From NCBI GenBank assembly GCA_043744375.1, contig JAYTUU010000061.1, forward strand, positions 1-64,000: DNA of 64,000 nucleotides, given 5' to 3'. The position numbers and the translations under genes were made by a program. The notes under the pieces were generated by a model. The model did not search any database, was not told the origin of the DNA, and was given only the letters and a program-made list of their open reading frames with translations. This DNA is from CAIYPH01 sp043744375. Its GTDB lineage: Bacteria > Pseudomonadota > Alphaproteobacteria > Acetobacterales > Acetobacteraceae. Below are positions 7,746 to 15,949 of the stretch, piece by piece. The first letter of the stretch is position 1; each line of letters begins with the position of its first letter.

Positions 7746-10163
7746 CTATTGAACGCGCCGCGCCGCCGGCGGAATGCCGGCGAGCGAGGGGATGCAGGCA
7801 TCGTTGGTCCCGGCCGGACGCGCCACCGACCCGGGGTCCGGCACCAGCTTCGGCTCGGTCCAGCCGCCCTCGGCCCGCATCGGCACCACCGCACCGGTGC
7901 CCACGACCCGCAAGGCCGGCCGCAGTTGCAGCGCGTAGGTCTCGCGCCCCAGATCGATCTTGCCCGCGGCACTCGCCGATAGCCGGGCGCTGTCGAACGC
8001 CGCCTGCTCCAACGTCGCCACCCCCGCCACGATCGCAGCGCGCGTGGACATGCAGCGCAGCCGCACCCGCGGCGCCTCGGCACGGTCGACCCCCTGGCGC
8101 AGAACCCTCAGCACTTCCGGCATCAGCACGCCGAACACCTCGTTATCCACCTCACCATCGATCACCGCGAGCGCCAGCCGCCCGGTCATCCCGGCCGCCA
8201 ACTCATGCAGCGACCCGCCGCTGGACTGCAACTCCGCGTCCAAGTCGAGCTTGCCGACGGTCCGCTCGGGAAGGCCGATCGAGGGCAGCACCCCCTTCAG
8301 CTCCACCCCGTTCGCCTTCACGATCAGCCCGACCCCGGTCGCCGCCGTCCGCCCGTCAATCGCCAGCCGCATTTCGGTCCGCCCACCCGCCACCTCGCCG
8401 GCCAGCGGGTTAATGACCAGCCGCCCATCGCTGAGCACGGCAGACCCGGTAAGGTCCCGATAGCTCACCCCGCCGACCCGCAAACTCCCGATCGCCAGCC
8501 GCACATCGGCGTTGGCCATGGCCAGCAGATCGAACGGCAGGCGCTCATCGGAGATCATACTATCGCCCGGCCGCCCCACCGGCAGCGGCGCCGGCGCCGT
8601 GGCATCCACCCGCCGCGTGCGCCCCGTGCGCTGCTGCGTCGTCTCATCCGCCCGCCGCGCCGCCTCCCACACGGCCAACAGCGCATCAACGTCGATCGCC
8701 GAGGACTTGACCGTCGCGCGCACCCGCGGCCGCTCGCCGAACGCGACGGCGATATCGCCGGACACATCGGCCTGCGGCACCGTCAGCACGAGGTTTTTCA
8801 GCGCAACTTCCTGCATGTAGCCGCCCTCGCCATCGACAATCCGGGCGCTGAAGGCGAGGTTGCGCAACGCCGGCAGCCGCTGCCCGGCAATGGCGCCGAG
8901 CTGCGCGAGATCGGGCACCCGCGCGCCGATCGCAACATCCATGCCCATCCGCTTCGACGGTTCCGCAATCGCGCCGCGCATGGCGATGCTGGCCCCCGCC
9001 GCCTCCATCTTGAGATCGACGACGTACGGCTGCCCCGGCGGCGCAAACGGCATCAGCAGCGCCGGCGCGCCGAGATTGCCGGAGACGCTGAACGGCGCCG
9101 ACCCATAGGTGCCCCTGGCCTCGATGGCGATCGGCTCGCTCATGCGCGGCATTTCGATCCGCACGCTGTCCAGCGTGAAGCCCGCGGCGACCTTGTCGAG
9201 ATTGGTGAAGCCGACCTGCATGGTGACGGCCGAGACGTCCGGATAGTCGCCGCCGGTATCGAGCAGGCGGGCGCTGAAGGTCACGTTGCTCAGCGGCGGC
9301 AAGCGCCAGTCGGTCAACCACGCGACCTTGTTGAGGTTCGGGATCGCCCCATCCACCCGCAGCGAATACCCGCGCGTCTCGTAGGGACGGGTGAGCGCGC
9401 CGGCGATCGTGAGTTTGGCGCCATCGCTTTCGAGGTTGAGGAACACGCCCCATGGCGTCTTGGCAGTGGCCTCGGCGAAGCGCGCGAGCGGCCCGGTCTG
9501 CGCGGCCATGACGATCCGCTGCCGCCCGGTCAGGATTTCCGCACTGATCGCAACGGGAGCCCCCGGCGCCGCCGAGGTCGCGGAGAGGCGGCGGAACTCA
9601 AAGACGGTGGCCTTCCCCGTCGCCCCGTCGCGCCAGGTCAGCCGGCCGTCGCGCAGATGCACGGTCTGCAACGCCAGCAGCGGCCCCTCGCCGGCTGCCG
9701 CCTCCGGTTTTCGCGCCTCGCCGTCGACCAACGCCGCATTGCGCCAATTGCCGAGCCCCTGCGCGTCGGTCTCGATCAGCACGTCCGGCCGCTGCAGGGC
9801 AATGCGCGAGATCACCAGCTCGCCGGTGAGCAACGCCCGCGGCGCCAGTTCGATCGTCATCCGCTCGATGCGCACCATGTCCGCCCGCGAGCCGGTCGGC
9901 ATGTTGGCAATCGTGACGTCGTCGGCTTCGAGCTTGGGCGACAGCGAGGCGGAGACCGAGAGCTGGCCGCGAATACGCAGGTCCCGCCCGAGCACTTGGC
10001 GCAGCGAGCCTTCGAGTTGCGCCTTGTAGCTGTTGGGGTCGATCGTCGCGATCAGCCCGAGCACGACGATCACCGGCAGCAGCAACGCCGCCGCCACGCC
10101 GCCGCCGATCCAGATCAGCAGCTTGCGGTTTATCCGGCGTTTACGACGTCTGCGCGGCGGCAT
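7746..10163 (-). CDS. AsmA family outer-membrane-biogenesis protein
   Basis: An 805-residue protein with a very basic N-terminus (RRRRKRR), one membrane anchor (about residues 14-37), then a long repeat-rich periplasmic region. The segment IDPNSYKAQLEGSLRQVLGR and the following LxIxGxLxxSxSLxPxLxxxDVxxxN pattern are typical of AsmA-type proteins, bridge-like lipid carriers or organisers between inner and outer membrane. The C-terminal AsmA_2-like region (ELAAGMTGRLALAVIDGEVDN) is also present. It lies between the RluA-type gene and ATP12. A link to either is not implied by sequence. Confidence 0.83.
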   Translation of the reverse strand: MPPRRRRKRRINRKLLIWIGGGVAAALLLPVIVVLGLIATIDPNSYKAQLEGSLRQVLGRDLRIRGQLSVSASLSPKLEADDVTIANMPTGSRADMVRIERMTIELAPRALLTGELVISRIALQRPDVLIETDAQGLGNWRNAALVDGEARKPEAAAGEGPLLALQTVHLRDGRLTWRDGATGKATVFEFRRLSATSAAPGAPVAISAEILTGRQRIVMAAQTGPLARFAEATAKTPWGVFLNLESDGAKLTIAGALTRPYETRGYSLRVDGAIPNLNKVAWLTDWRLPPLSNVTFSARLLDTGGDYPDVSAVTMQVGFTNLDKVAAGFTLDSVRIEMPRMSEPIAIEARGTYGSAPFSVSGNLGAPALLMPFAPPGQPYVVDLKMEAAGASIAMRGAIAEPSKRMGMDVAIGARVPDLAQLGAIAGQRLPALRNLAFSARIVDGEGGYMQEVALKNLVLTVPQADVSGDIAVAFGERPRVRATVKSSAIDVDALLAVWEAARRADETTQQRTGRTRRVDATAPAPLPVGRPGDSMISDERLPFDLLAMANADVRLAIGSLRVGGVSYRDLTGSAVLSDGRLVINPLAGEVAGGRTEMRLAIDGRTAATGVGLIVKANGVELKGVLPSIGLPERTVGKLDLDAELQSSGGSLHELAAGMTGRLALAVIDGEVDNEVFGVLMPEVLRVLRQGVDRAEAPRVRLRCMSTRAAIVAGVATLEQAAFDSARLSASAAGKIDLGRETYALQLRPALRVVGTGAVVPMRAEGGWTEPKLVPDPGSVARPAGTNDACIPSLAGIPPAARRVQ

Positions 10164-10263
10164 GGATGCTTTCCGTTGGGCGGGATGTTCTTAGCGCGGA
10201 GCGGGGCCCGGCGTCACCGTTTGTCGCGCAACAAACTACCGAACCGGTCAACTCCGCCCGGGA

Positions 10264-11268
10264 TCAACTCCGAAACGGCGCCTGCGTCGGCGGCGCGGTA
10301 AACCCGAGATCGCGAAAACTCGCCACCATATGCGCCGGCAGCCCCGCCTCCACCGTCAGCAGGCCGCCATCGGGGTGCGGCAGCACGATGCGCCGCGCCA
10401 GCAGGTGCAGTTGCACCGCGAACCCGTCCACCTCGGCATTGTTGCGGCCGTCCTTCTCCACCCCATAGGGCAAATCGCCGAGGATCGGTGCGCCGATCGC
10501 GGCACAACTCACCCTCAACTGATGCGTCCGCCCGGTCAGCGGCGAAAGCTCCAGCCAGGCGAGCTTGCGCCCGGCATGATCGAGCGTGCGGAAATCGGTG
10601 ATGGCGTGGGCGAGATCCTTGTCATACGGCCCGGCGACGGCCACCCGCTCGCCCTTGAAGCCCTCGACGCGCACGAGATCGAACTCCATCCGCCCATGCG
10701 GTGGCACCGGACGGCCGACAACGATCGCCCAATAGGTCTTCTCCACCGCCCGCGTGCGGAACGACCCGGCAAGCTTGGCCGCCACCCCCGGCGTGCGCGC
10801 GAGCACCAGCACCCCCGCCGTGTCGCGATCAAGCCGATGCACCAGCCGCGGCCGATGCGGCGCCCCGAAGCGCAGCCCGTCGAGCATGCCGTCGAGATGG
10901 CGCGTGATCCCCGGCCCACCCTGCGTCGGCAGCCCCGGCGGCTTGTCGAGCACGATCACCCAGTCGTCGCGATACAGCACCATCCGCTCGAGGTCTTTCT
11001 GCACCCGCGGATCGAGCACCGGGATCGCCTTCACCTCGGGCGTCGTGCTCAGCGGCAGCGGTGGAATGCGCACGGCCTGCCCGGGGGCGAGCCGCGTCGA
11101 CCCCTCGGCGCGCTTGCCGTCGACCCGGATCTGCCCCGTCCGGCACAATTTCTCGATGGCGCCCTGGGTGAGCCCCTCATAGTGCCGGCGGAACCAGCGA
11201 TCGAGCCGCATGTCGGTCTCATCGTCGGCGACCGCCCGCAAGGTGACGGCAGTGGATGGCGTGCTCAT
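10264..11268 (-). CDS. RluA-family pseudouridine synthase (RluC/RluD-like)
   Basis: A 334-residue enzyme converting selected uridines of rRNA (or tRNA) to pseudouridine. It has an N-terminal S4 RNA-binding domain (about residues 20-75, with the RLDRWFRRHY opening) and the catalytic block HRLDRDTAGVLV at about 144-155, whose Asp (residue 147) is the nucleophile in this family. The target position cannot be assigned, although the S4 domain is as in RluC and RluD. The start at 11268 overlaps the stop of rarA (ATGA), which decides it over an ATG 11 codons earlier. Confidence 0.88.
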   Translation of the reverse strand: MSTPSTAVTLRAVADDETDMRLDRWFRRHYEGLTQGAIEKLCRTGQIRVDGKRAEGSTRLAPGQAVRIPPLPLSTTPEVKAIPVLDPRVQKDLERMVLYRDDWVIVLDKPPGLPTQGGPGITRHLDGMLDGLRFGAPHRPRLVHRLDRDTAGVLVLARTPGVAAKLAGSFRTRAVEKTYWAIVVGRPVPPHGRMEFDLVRVEGFKGERVAVAGPYDKDLAHAITDFRTLDHAGRKLAWLELSPLTGRTHQLRVSCAAIGAPILGDLPYGVEKDGRNNAEVDGFAVQLHLLARRIVLPHPDGGLLTVEAGLPAHMVASFRDLGFTAPPTQAPFRS

Positions 11269-12593
11269 GATTTTGTCCGCTCCGCCCGCAGCTTGCTCCA
11301 ATAGGCGAGGCGCTTGACCACCTCGCGCTCGAAGCCGCGTTCGCGCGGGCGATAGAATTGCGCGCGAGGCATGCCGTCGGGAAAATAATTCTGGCCGGAG
11401 AAACCGTCCTCCGCTTCGTGGTCATAGGCGTAGCCCGAGCCGTAGCCAAGGTCTTTCATCAGCCGGGTCGGTGCATTGAGGATATGCTTCGGCGGCGTCA
11501 GGCTGCCGGTCGCCCGCGCGGCCCGGCTGGCCTCGCCCAGCGCCACATAGAGCGCGTTCGATTTCGGCGCGGTGCCCAGATAGATCACCGCCTGCGCAAT
11601 CGCCAGTTCGCCCTCGGGGCTGCCCAACCGCTCATACGTCTCCCACGCCGCCAACGCCTGCGGCAACGCGTTCGGGTCGGCCATGCCGATATCCTCGGAC
11701 GCGAACCGCACCAGCCGGCGGGCAATGAAGCGCGGGTCCTCGCCGCCGGCGAGCATGCGCGCGAGCCAATAGAGTGCCGCATCGGCGTCCGATCCGCGCA
11801 GCGACTTATGCAGCGCGGAGATGAGATTATAGTGCTCCTCCCGGTCCTTGTCGTAGAGCGCCGCACGCCTGGCGAGCAGTTCGGAGAGTTCCGCGACATC
11901 AAGCGCCGCCGTATCCGCGGGCAAGGCGAACAACTGCTCGGCCATGTTCAGCACATAGCGCCCGTCGCCATCCGCCATCGCCCGCAACGCCGCCCGCGCA
12001 TCTCCGGTCACCGGCAGCCCATGCGCCATCTCCGCCTCGGCCCGGACAAGCAGCAATTCGAGTGCGGCATCATCGAGCCGCCGGAGCACCAGCACCTGGC
12101 AGCGCGACAACAGCGCGCCATTGAGCGCAAACGACGGGTTCTCCGTCGTCGCCCCGACCAGCGTGATCGTGCCATCCTCGACCACAGGCAGAAACCCGTC
12201 CTGCTGGGCGCGGTTGAAACGGTGAATTTCATCGACGAACAACATCGTCCCCTGCCCGTCGGCGCGGCGCACCCGCGCCTCCTCGAAGGCCTTCTTGAGA
12301 TCGGCCACCCCCGAGAACACGGCTGACAACTGGACAAAATGCAGCCGTGCCGCCTCGGCCAACAGACGCGCGATCGTCGTCTTGCCCACCCCCGGCGGCC
12401 CCCACAGGATCAGCGAGGCCAGCGACCCGCGCGCCAGCATGCGCGTCAGCGTGCCGGCCGCCCCGACCAGATGCTCCTGCCCGACCACCTCCTCCAACGC
12501 CGTCGGCCGCATGCGCTCGGCAAGCGGCCGCGGCGTGGAGCCGGCGCTCAGCAGTGTCGGTGTATCGACGGGTCGGGTTGGCCGATGTGCCAT
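11265..12593 (-). CDS. rarA: Replication-associated recombination protein RarA
   Basis: A 442-residue AAA+ ATPase of the RarA/MgsA/WRNIP1 family, which acts at stalled replication forks and interacts with the clamp loader and SSB. Seen directly: Walker A GPPGVGKTT (about residues 65-73), Walker B with DEIHRFN (about 121-127), and the C-terminal tetramerisation region with the conserved AIAQAVIYLGTAPKSNA motif. The ATG at 12593 sits immediately after the T-rich tail of the putative rplQ terminator and has no visible Shine-Dalgarno sequence, so translation could be leaderless or coupled to readthrough. It is followed by the pseudouridine synthase gene with a 4-nt overlap. Confidence 0.93.
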   Translation of the reverse strand: MAHRPTRPVDTPTLLSAGSTPRPLAERMRPTALEEVVGQEHLVGAAGTLTRMLARGSLASLILWGPPGVGKTTIARLLAEAARLHFVQLSAVFSGVADLKKAFEEARVRRADGQGTMLFVDEIHRFNRAQQDGFLPVVEDGTITLVGATTENPSFALNGALLSRCQVLVLRRLDDAALELLLVRAEAEMAHGLPVTGDARAALRAMADGDGRYVLNMAEQLFALPADTAALDVAELSELLARRAALYDKDREEHYNLISALHKSLRGSDADAALYWLARMLAGGEDPRFIARRLVRFASEDIGMADPNALPQALAAWETYERLGSPEGELAIAQAVIYLGTAPKSNALYVALGEASRAARATGSLTPPKHILNAPTRLMKDLGYGSGYAYDHEAEDGFSGQNYFPDGMPRAQFYRPRERGFEREVVKRLAYWSKLRAERTKS

Positions 12594-12597
12594 GGCC

Positions 12598-12629
12598 CAA
12601 AAACATAGGACCGGTCCAAGGACCGGTCC
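12598..12629 (-). terminator. Rho-independent terminator after rplQ
   Basis: Two identical palindromic decamers (12608-12617 and 12620-12629) form a hairpin with an 8-bp stem and 6-nt loop. In the minus-strand RNA it is followed by a short U-rich tail (UAUGUUUUUG). It lies 51 nt downstream of rplQ and ends the alpha operon just before rarA. Confidence 0.65.
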
Positions 12630-12680
12630 ATGCTCTGTCTACTCAGGTTTCACGTCACAGCGATGGAAAACGCCGAGCGG

Positions 12681-13103
12681 TCACTCGCTCTCGCTATCCG
12701 CCGCGACTTCCTGCTTCGGCCCGCTATCCTGGCCCTTGGCCGAGGGATCGCGGTCGACCAGTTCGATCACCGCCATATCGGCCGCATCGCCGTAGCGGAT
12801 GCCGGCCTTCAGAACCCGGCAATAGCCGCCGCTGCGATCCTTGTAGCGCTCGGCGATCACGCCAAACAGCTTGGCAACGATCACGTTGTCGCGCAGCTGG
12901 GCATAAGCCTGGCGGCGCGCATGCAGATCGCCGCGCTTGCCAAGCGTGATCAGCTTCTCGGCCACCGGGCGCAATTCCTTGGCCTTGGGCAAAGTCGTGG
13001 TGATCTGCTCGTGCTTGATCAACGCATGCGCCAGGTTGCGAAACATGGCAAAGCGATGGGTGTCGGTAACGCCGAGCTTCCGCCCGGCAACTCCGTGTCG
13101 CAT
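12681..13103 (-). CDS. rplQ: 50S ribosomal protein L17
   Basis: A 140-residue large-subunit protein that lines the lower part of the exit tunnel area. The opening MRHGVAGRKLGVT and the AHALIKHEQITTTLPKAKEL region are diagnostic of bL17. The C-terminus carries an acidic tail (SESE) beyond the core found in shorter homologues. It is the last gene of the alpha operon, 17 nt after rpoA, and is followed by a hairpin terminator. Confidence 0.97.
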   Translation of the reverse strand: MRHGVAGRKLGVTDTHRFAMFRNLAHALIKHEQITTTLPKAKELRPVAEKLITLGKRGDLHARRQAYAQLRDNVIVAKLFGVIAERYKDRSGGYCRVLKAGIRYGDAADMAVIELVDRDPSAKGQDSGPKQEVAADSESE

Positions 13104-13120
13104 AGTGGGCTCCTATTCGC

Positions 13121-14134
13121 TCAGAACGGCTCTTCAAGCCGTTTGGCGAGGTCTTCGACATTCTCGGGCGGCCAGCCGGTCACGCTCATGCCAAGAGCGA
13201 GGCCCATCGCGGTCAGCACTTCCTTGATCTCGTTCAAGGACTTGCGGCCAAAATTCGGCGTGCGCAGCATCTCCTGCTCGCTCTTCTGAACGAGGTCGCC
13301 GATATAGACGATGTTGTCGTTCTTCAGGCAATTCGCCGAACGCACCGACAACTCCAGCTCTTCCACCTTGCGCAGCAGATTGCGGTTGAACGGCAGATCG
13401 TCCTCGGGCTCCTCGGACCGGATCGCGGTCGGCTCATCGAAGTTGATGAACAGCGCGAGCTGGTCCTGCAGGATGCGGGCGGCCAGTGCCACCGAATCCT
13501 CGGGCGAGACGGTGCCATTGGTTTCGACCTGCAACAGCAGCTTGTCATAATCGGTCACCTGCCCAACGCGGGTCGGCTCGACCTTGTAGGACACCCGGCG
13601 CACCGGCGAGTAGATCGCATCGATCGGGATCAACCCGATCGGCGCATCCTCGGGCCGGTTGGCGGCGGCGGCGACGTAGCCCTTGCCAGTGTTGACGGTG
13701 AACTCCATGCCGAGCTTCATGCCGTCATCAAGCGTGCAGATCACCAGTTCGGGGTTCATCACGTCGATATCATGGCCCGACTGGATCTGCCCGGCCTTCA
13801 CTTCGCCCGGGCCGACCGCGTTGAGCAGCATCCGCTTCGGGCCGTCGCCGTGCATCCGCAGCGCAAGCTGCTTGATGTTCAGCACGATGTCGGTGACGTC
13901 CTCGCGCACGCCGGGAATGGTGCTGAACTCGTGCAGCACCCCGTCGATCTGCACCGCGGTCACCGCGGCGCCCTGAAGCGAGGAGAGCAGTACGCGACGG
14001 ATCGCGTTGCCGAGCGTCATGCCGAAGCCACGCTCCAGCGGCTCGGCGATCACGGTGGCGATGCGGCTCGGCACAGCCCCTGGCTCCACTTCAAGCTTCT
14101 CGGGCTTGATCAGCGATTGCCAGTTCTTCTGCAT
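13121..14134 (-). CDS. rpoA: RNA polymerase alpha subunit
   Basis: A 337-residue subunit that nucleates RNA polymerase assembly through its N-terminal domain and contacts UP elements and activators through its C-terminal domain. The opening MQKNWQSLIKPEKLE, the GFGMTLGNAIRRVLLSSL block and the C-terminal LRTPNFGRKSLNEIKEVL helix-hairpin are all present. The start at 14134 matches the family; an ATG six codons upstream is less likely. It follows rpsK closely and precedes rplQ, as in other alpha operons. Confidence 0.97.
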   Translation of the reverse strand: MQKNWQSLIKPEKLEVEPGAVPSRIATVIAEPLERGFGMTLGNAIRRVLLSSLQGAAVTAVQIDGVLHEFSTIPGVREDVTDIVLNIKQLALRMHGDGPKRMLLNAVGPGEVKAGQIQSGHDIDVMNPELVICTLDDGMKLGMEFTVNTGKGYVAAAANRPEDAPIGLIPIDAIYSPVRRVSYKVEPTRVGQVTDYDKLLLQVETNGTVSPEDSVALAARILQDQLALFINFDEPTAIRSEEPEDDLPFNRNLLRKVEELELSVRSANCLKNDNIVYIGDLVQKSEQEMLRTPNFGRKSLNEIKEVLTAMGLALGMSVTGWPPENVEDLAKRLEEPF

Positions 14135-14156
14135 GACTGCGGAAAGTCTCATGGAA

Positions 14157-14552
14157 TCAAACCCGACGCCGCTTGCGAGGGCGGCACCCGTTATGCGGGA
14201 TCGGCGTCATGTCGCGGATCGCGGTGATCGCGAACCCGACCGTCTGCAACGCCCGCAGCGCGCTCTCGCGTCCCGAACCGGGGCCGCTCACTTCGATCTC
14301 CAGCGTCTCCATGCCGTGCTCGCGGGCCTTCTTGCCGGCGTCCTCGGCGGCAACCTGCGCGGCGTAGGGAGTCGACTTGCGGCTACCCTTGAAGCCCTGC
14401 ATGCCCGCCGACGACCAGGCAATCGTATTGCCCTGCGCATCGGTGATGGTGATCATCGTGTTGTTGAACGTCGCCGCGACGTGAGCGACGCCGGAGGTGA
14501 TGTTCTTGCGCTCCTTCTTGCGGGTGCGCGCGGCCACGGCAGGCTTCGCCAT
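14157..14552 (-). CDS. rpsK: 30S ribosomal protein S11
   Basis: A 131-residue small-subunit platform protein. The signature THVAATFNNTMITITDAQGN is near-intact here (HVAATFNNTMITITDAQGN), and the basic C-terminus ends PHNGCRPRKRRRV as expected for uS11. It sits between rpsM and rpoA. A 96-nt spacer containing two strong hairpins separates it from rpsM. Confidence 0.97.
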   Translation of the reverse strand: MAKPAVAARTRKKERKNITSGVAHVAATFNNTMITITDAQGNTIAWSSAGMQGFKGSRKSTPYAAQVAAEDAGKKAREHGMETLEIEVSGPGSGRESALRALQTVGFAITAIRDMTPIPHNGCRPRKRRRV

Positions 14553-14577
14553 AAATTTCGGTCCTGTGCAACAATGC

Positions 14578-14641
14578 GCCGCGGCCGAAACGGCCGCGGC
14601 AAAACTTCTCGACGACAGCCGATGGCGCGCCGAAGCGCGCC
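14578..14641 (-). promoter_or_regulatory. Two stable hairpins in the rpsM-rpsK spacer
   Basis: One hairpin has a perfect 10-bp stem at 14578-14600 (loop UUU in the minus-strand RNA). The other has a perfect 7-bp stem at 14624-14641 closed by a UUCG tetraloop in the same RNA. Neither has a long U-tract, so RNA processing, mRNA stability or attenuation is more likely than full termination. The function is inferred. Confidence 0.55.
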
Positions 14642-14648
14642 GCCAGCC

Positions 14649-15032
14649 TTACTTCGTCACCTTCTTCTTGCCGGCAATCGCGACTGCCTTGCCCTTGCGG
14701 GTGCGGGCGTTCGTGTGGGTCCGCTGGCCACGCACCGGCAGGCCGCGACGATGGCGCAGGCCGCGATAGCAGCCCAGGTCCATCAGTCGCTTGATGTTCA
14801 GCGCCACTTCACGCCGCAGGTCGCCCTCGACGCGATAGTCGCGATCGATCGTCTCGCGAATACGCAGCACTTCGTCGTCAGAAAGCTGGTTCACGCGACG
14901 ATCATCGGCAATGCCGAGCTTGGTGCAGATCGCCTGCGCCTTCGCCGGGCCAATGCCAAAAATATAGCGGAGGCTGATGGTGACCCGCTTGTTGGTCGGG
15001 ATGTTTACGCCGGCAATACGCGCCACGCCCAT
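14649..15032 (-). CDS. rpsM: 30S ribosomal protein S13
   Basis: A 127-residue head protein of the small subunit that contacts the P-site tRNA and L5 (bridge B1b). The MGVARIAGVNIPTNKR start, the helix-two-turn-helix region YIFGIGPAKAQAIC, and the basic RGLPVRGQRTHTNARTRKGK tail are all family hallmarks. An AAGGAG Shine-Dalgarno sequence lies 5 nt upstream of the ATG. It is the first gene after the 254-nt spacer behind adk, which contains a promoter candidate. Confidence 0.97.
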   Translation of the reverse strand: MGVARIAGVNIPTNKRVTISLRYIFGIGPAKAQAICTKLGIADDRRVNQLSDDEVLRIRETIDRDYRVEGDLRREVALNIKRLMDLGCYRGLRHRRGLPVRGQRTHTNARTRKGKAVAIAGKKKVTK

Positions 15033-15133
15033 TCACTCCTTCAAGTCCAGGATCGCTCCCGGTCGCCCTCGACCCGTCTGCGGACCCCTGCGGCAATCAA
15101 CACCAGGGGCACCAGCCGGACCGTAAAGGCCTG

Positions 15134-15173
15134 GAAAAAAACACTAAGACGGCGAAACCCGAAGGTAACGCCG
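15134..15173 (-). promoter_or_regulatory. Attenuator-like hairpin in the rpsM leader
   Basis: The minus-strand RNA can form a CGGCG/CGCCG stem (15150-15154 with 15169-15173) with an inner ACC-UUC-GGU hairpin. A run of seven U follows some 8 nt later. It lies between the promoter candidate and rpsM, so it could act as an attenuator or as the terminator of adk readthrough. The stem is short. Confidence 0.4.
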
Positions 15174-15182
15174 AGGGCGCGC

Positions 15183-15210
15183 ACTATAGCCTGCAAACAC
15201 CCGGAGTCAA
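15183..15210 (-). promoter_or_regulatory. Sigma-70-type promoter candidate for rpsM-rpsK-rpoA-rplQ
   Basis: On the minus strand TTGACT (15205-15210) and TATAGT (15183-15188) are separated by 16 nt, a good match to the housekeeping consensus. It is about 150 nt upstream of rpsM, so the alpha operon probably has its own transcript with a long leader. Confidence 0.6.
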
Positions 15211-15286
15211 CGCGCCGTCACACGGATTACGCACTCACACCACACTGACGGGCTGCCATGCAAACAATACACGGCTTCACCGCCCA

Positions 15287-15949
15287 TCACCCCTTTGCCC
15301 GCAGGCCATCGAGGAGCGTCACCAACGCCACCGTCACGTCATCAATGTCCGCCATCCCGTCCACCGCATATAACCGTCCCAGCGCGGCATAATGCGGCAG
15401 GATCGGCGCGGTCTGGCGATGATAGGCATCGAGTCGCGCCGCCACCGTGTCGCGGTTGTCATCGGCGCGGCGGATGAACTCCGTCCCACCGCACGAGTCG
15501 CAAACGCCGGCGACGCGCGGCTTCTGGAAATCGTCATGGTAGCCGGCCCCACAGGCAGCACAGGTGGTGCGCCCGGCGATCCGTTCGGTCAGCGCGGAGT
15601 CGTCGACTTTCAACTCCACGACCGCGTCGAGCGCCATCCCGCGGCCAACCAGCATCCCGTCGAGCGCCACGGCCTGCGGCACCGTGCGCGGGAAGCCATC
15701 AAGAATGAAGCCATTCGCACAATCCGGCCGATCGACGCGCGCGCCGAGCATGCGGATGAGAATATCGTCGGACACCAGCGCCCCCGACGCCATCACCGCC
15801 TTCGCCTCACGCCCGATCTCGCTGCCGGCCGCCACCTCCGCGCGCAGCATATCCCCGGTGGAGATCTGTAGAATACCGTAGCGCCCCTGCAAGCGCTTGG
15901 CCTGGGTGCCCTTGCCCGCGCCGGGCGGGCCGAGAAGAATCAGCCTCAC
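15287..15949 (-). CDS. adk: Adenylate kinase (zinc-containing LID type)
   Basis: A 220-residue enzyme interconverting ATP plus AMP with two ADP. Seen: P-loop GPPGAGKGT (residues 7-15), the NMP-binding region with GFPRT (85-89), and a long LID domain. The LID carries four cysteines in two C-x2-C pairs (130/133 and 150/153), which in this family bind a structural zinc. The start overlaps the secY stop by 4 nt, so it is translationally coupled to secY, as in many bacteria. Confidence 0.95.
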   Translation of the reverse strand: MRLILLGPPGAGKGTQAKRLQGRYGILQISTGDMLRAEVAAGSEIGREAKAVMASGALVSDDILIRMLGARVDRPDCANGFILDGFPRTVPQAVALDGMLVGRGMALDAVVELKVDDSALTERIAGRTTCAACGAGYHDDFQKPRVAGVCDSCGGTEFIRRADDNRDTVAARLDAYHRQTAPILPHYAALGRLYAVDGMADIDDVTVALVTLLDGLRAKG

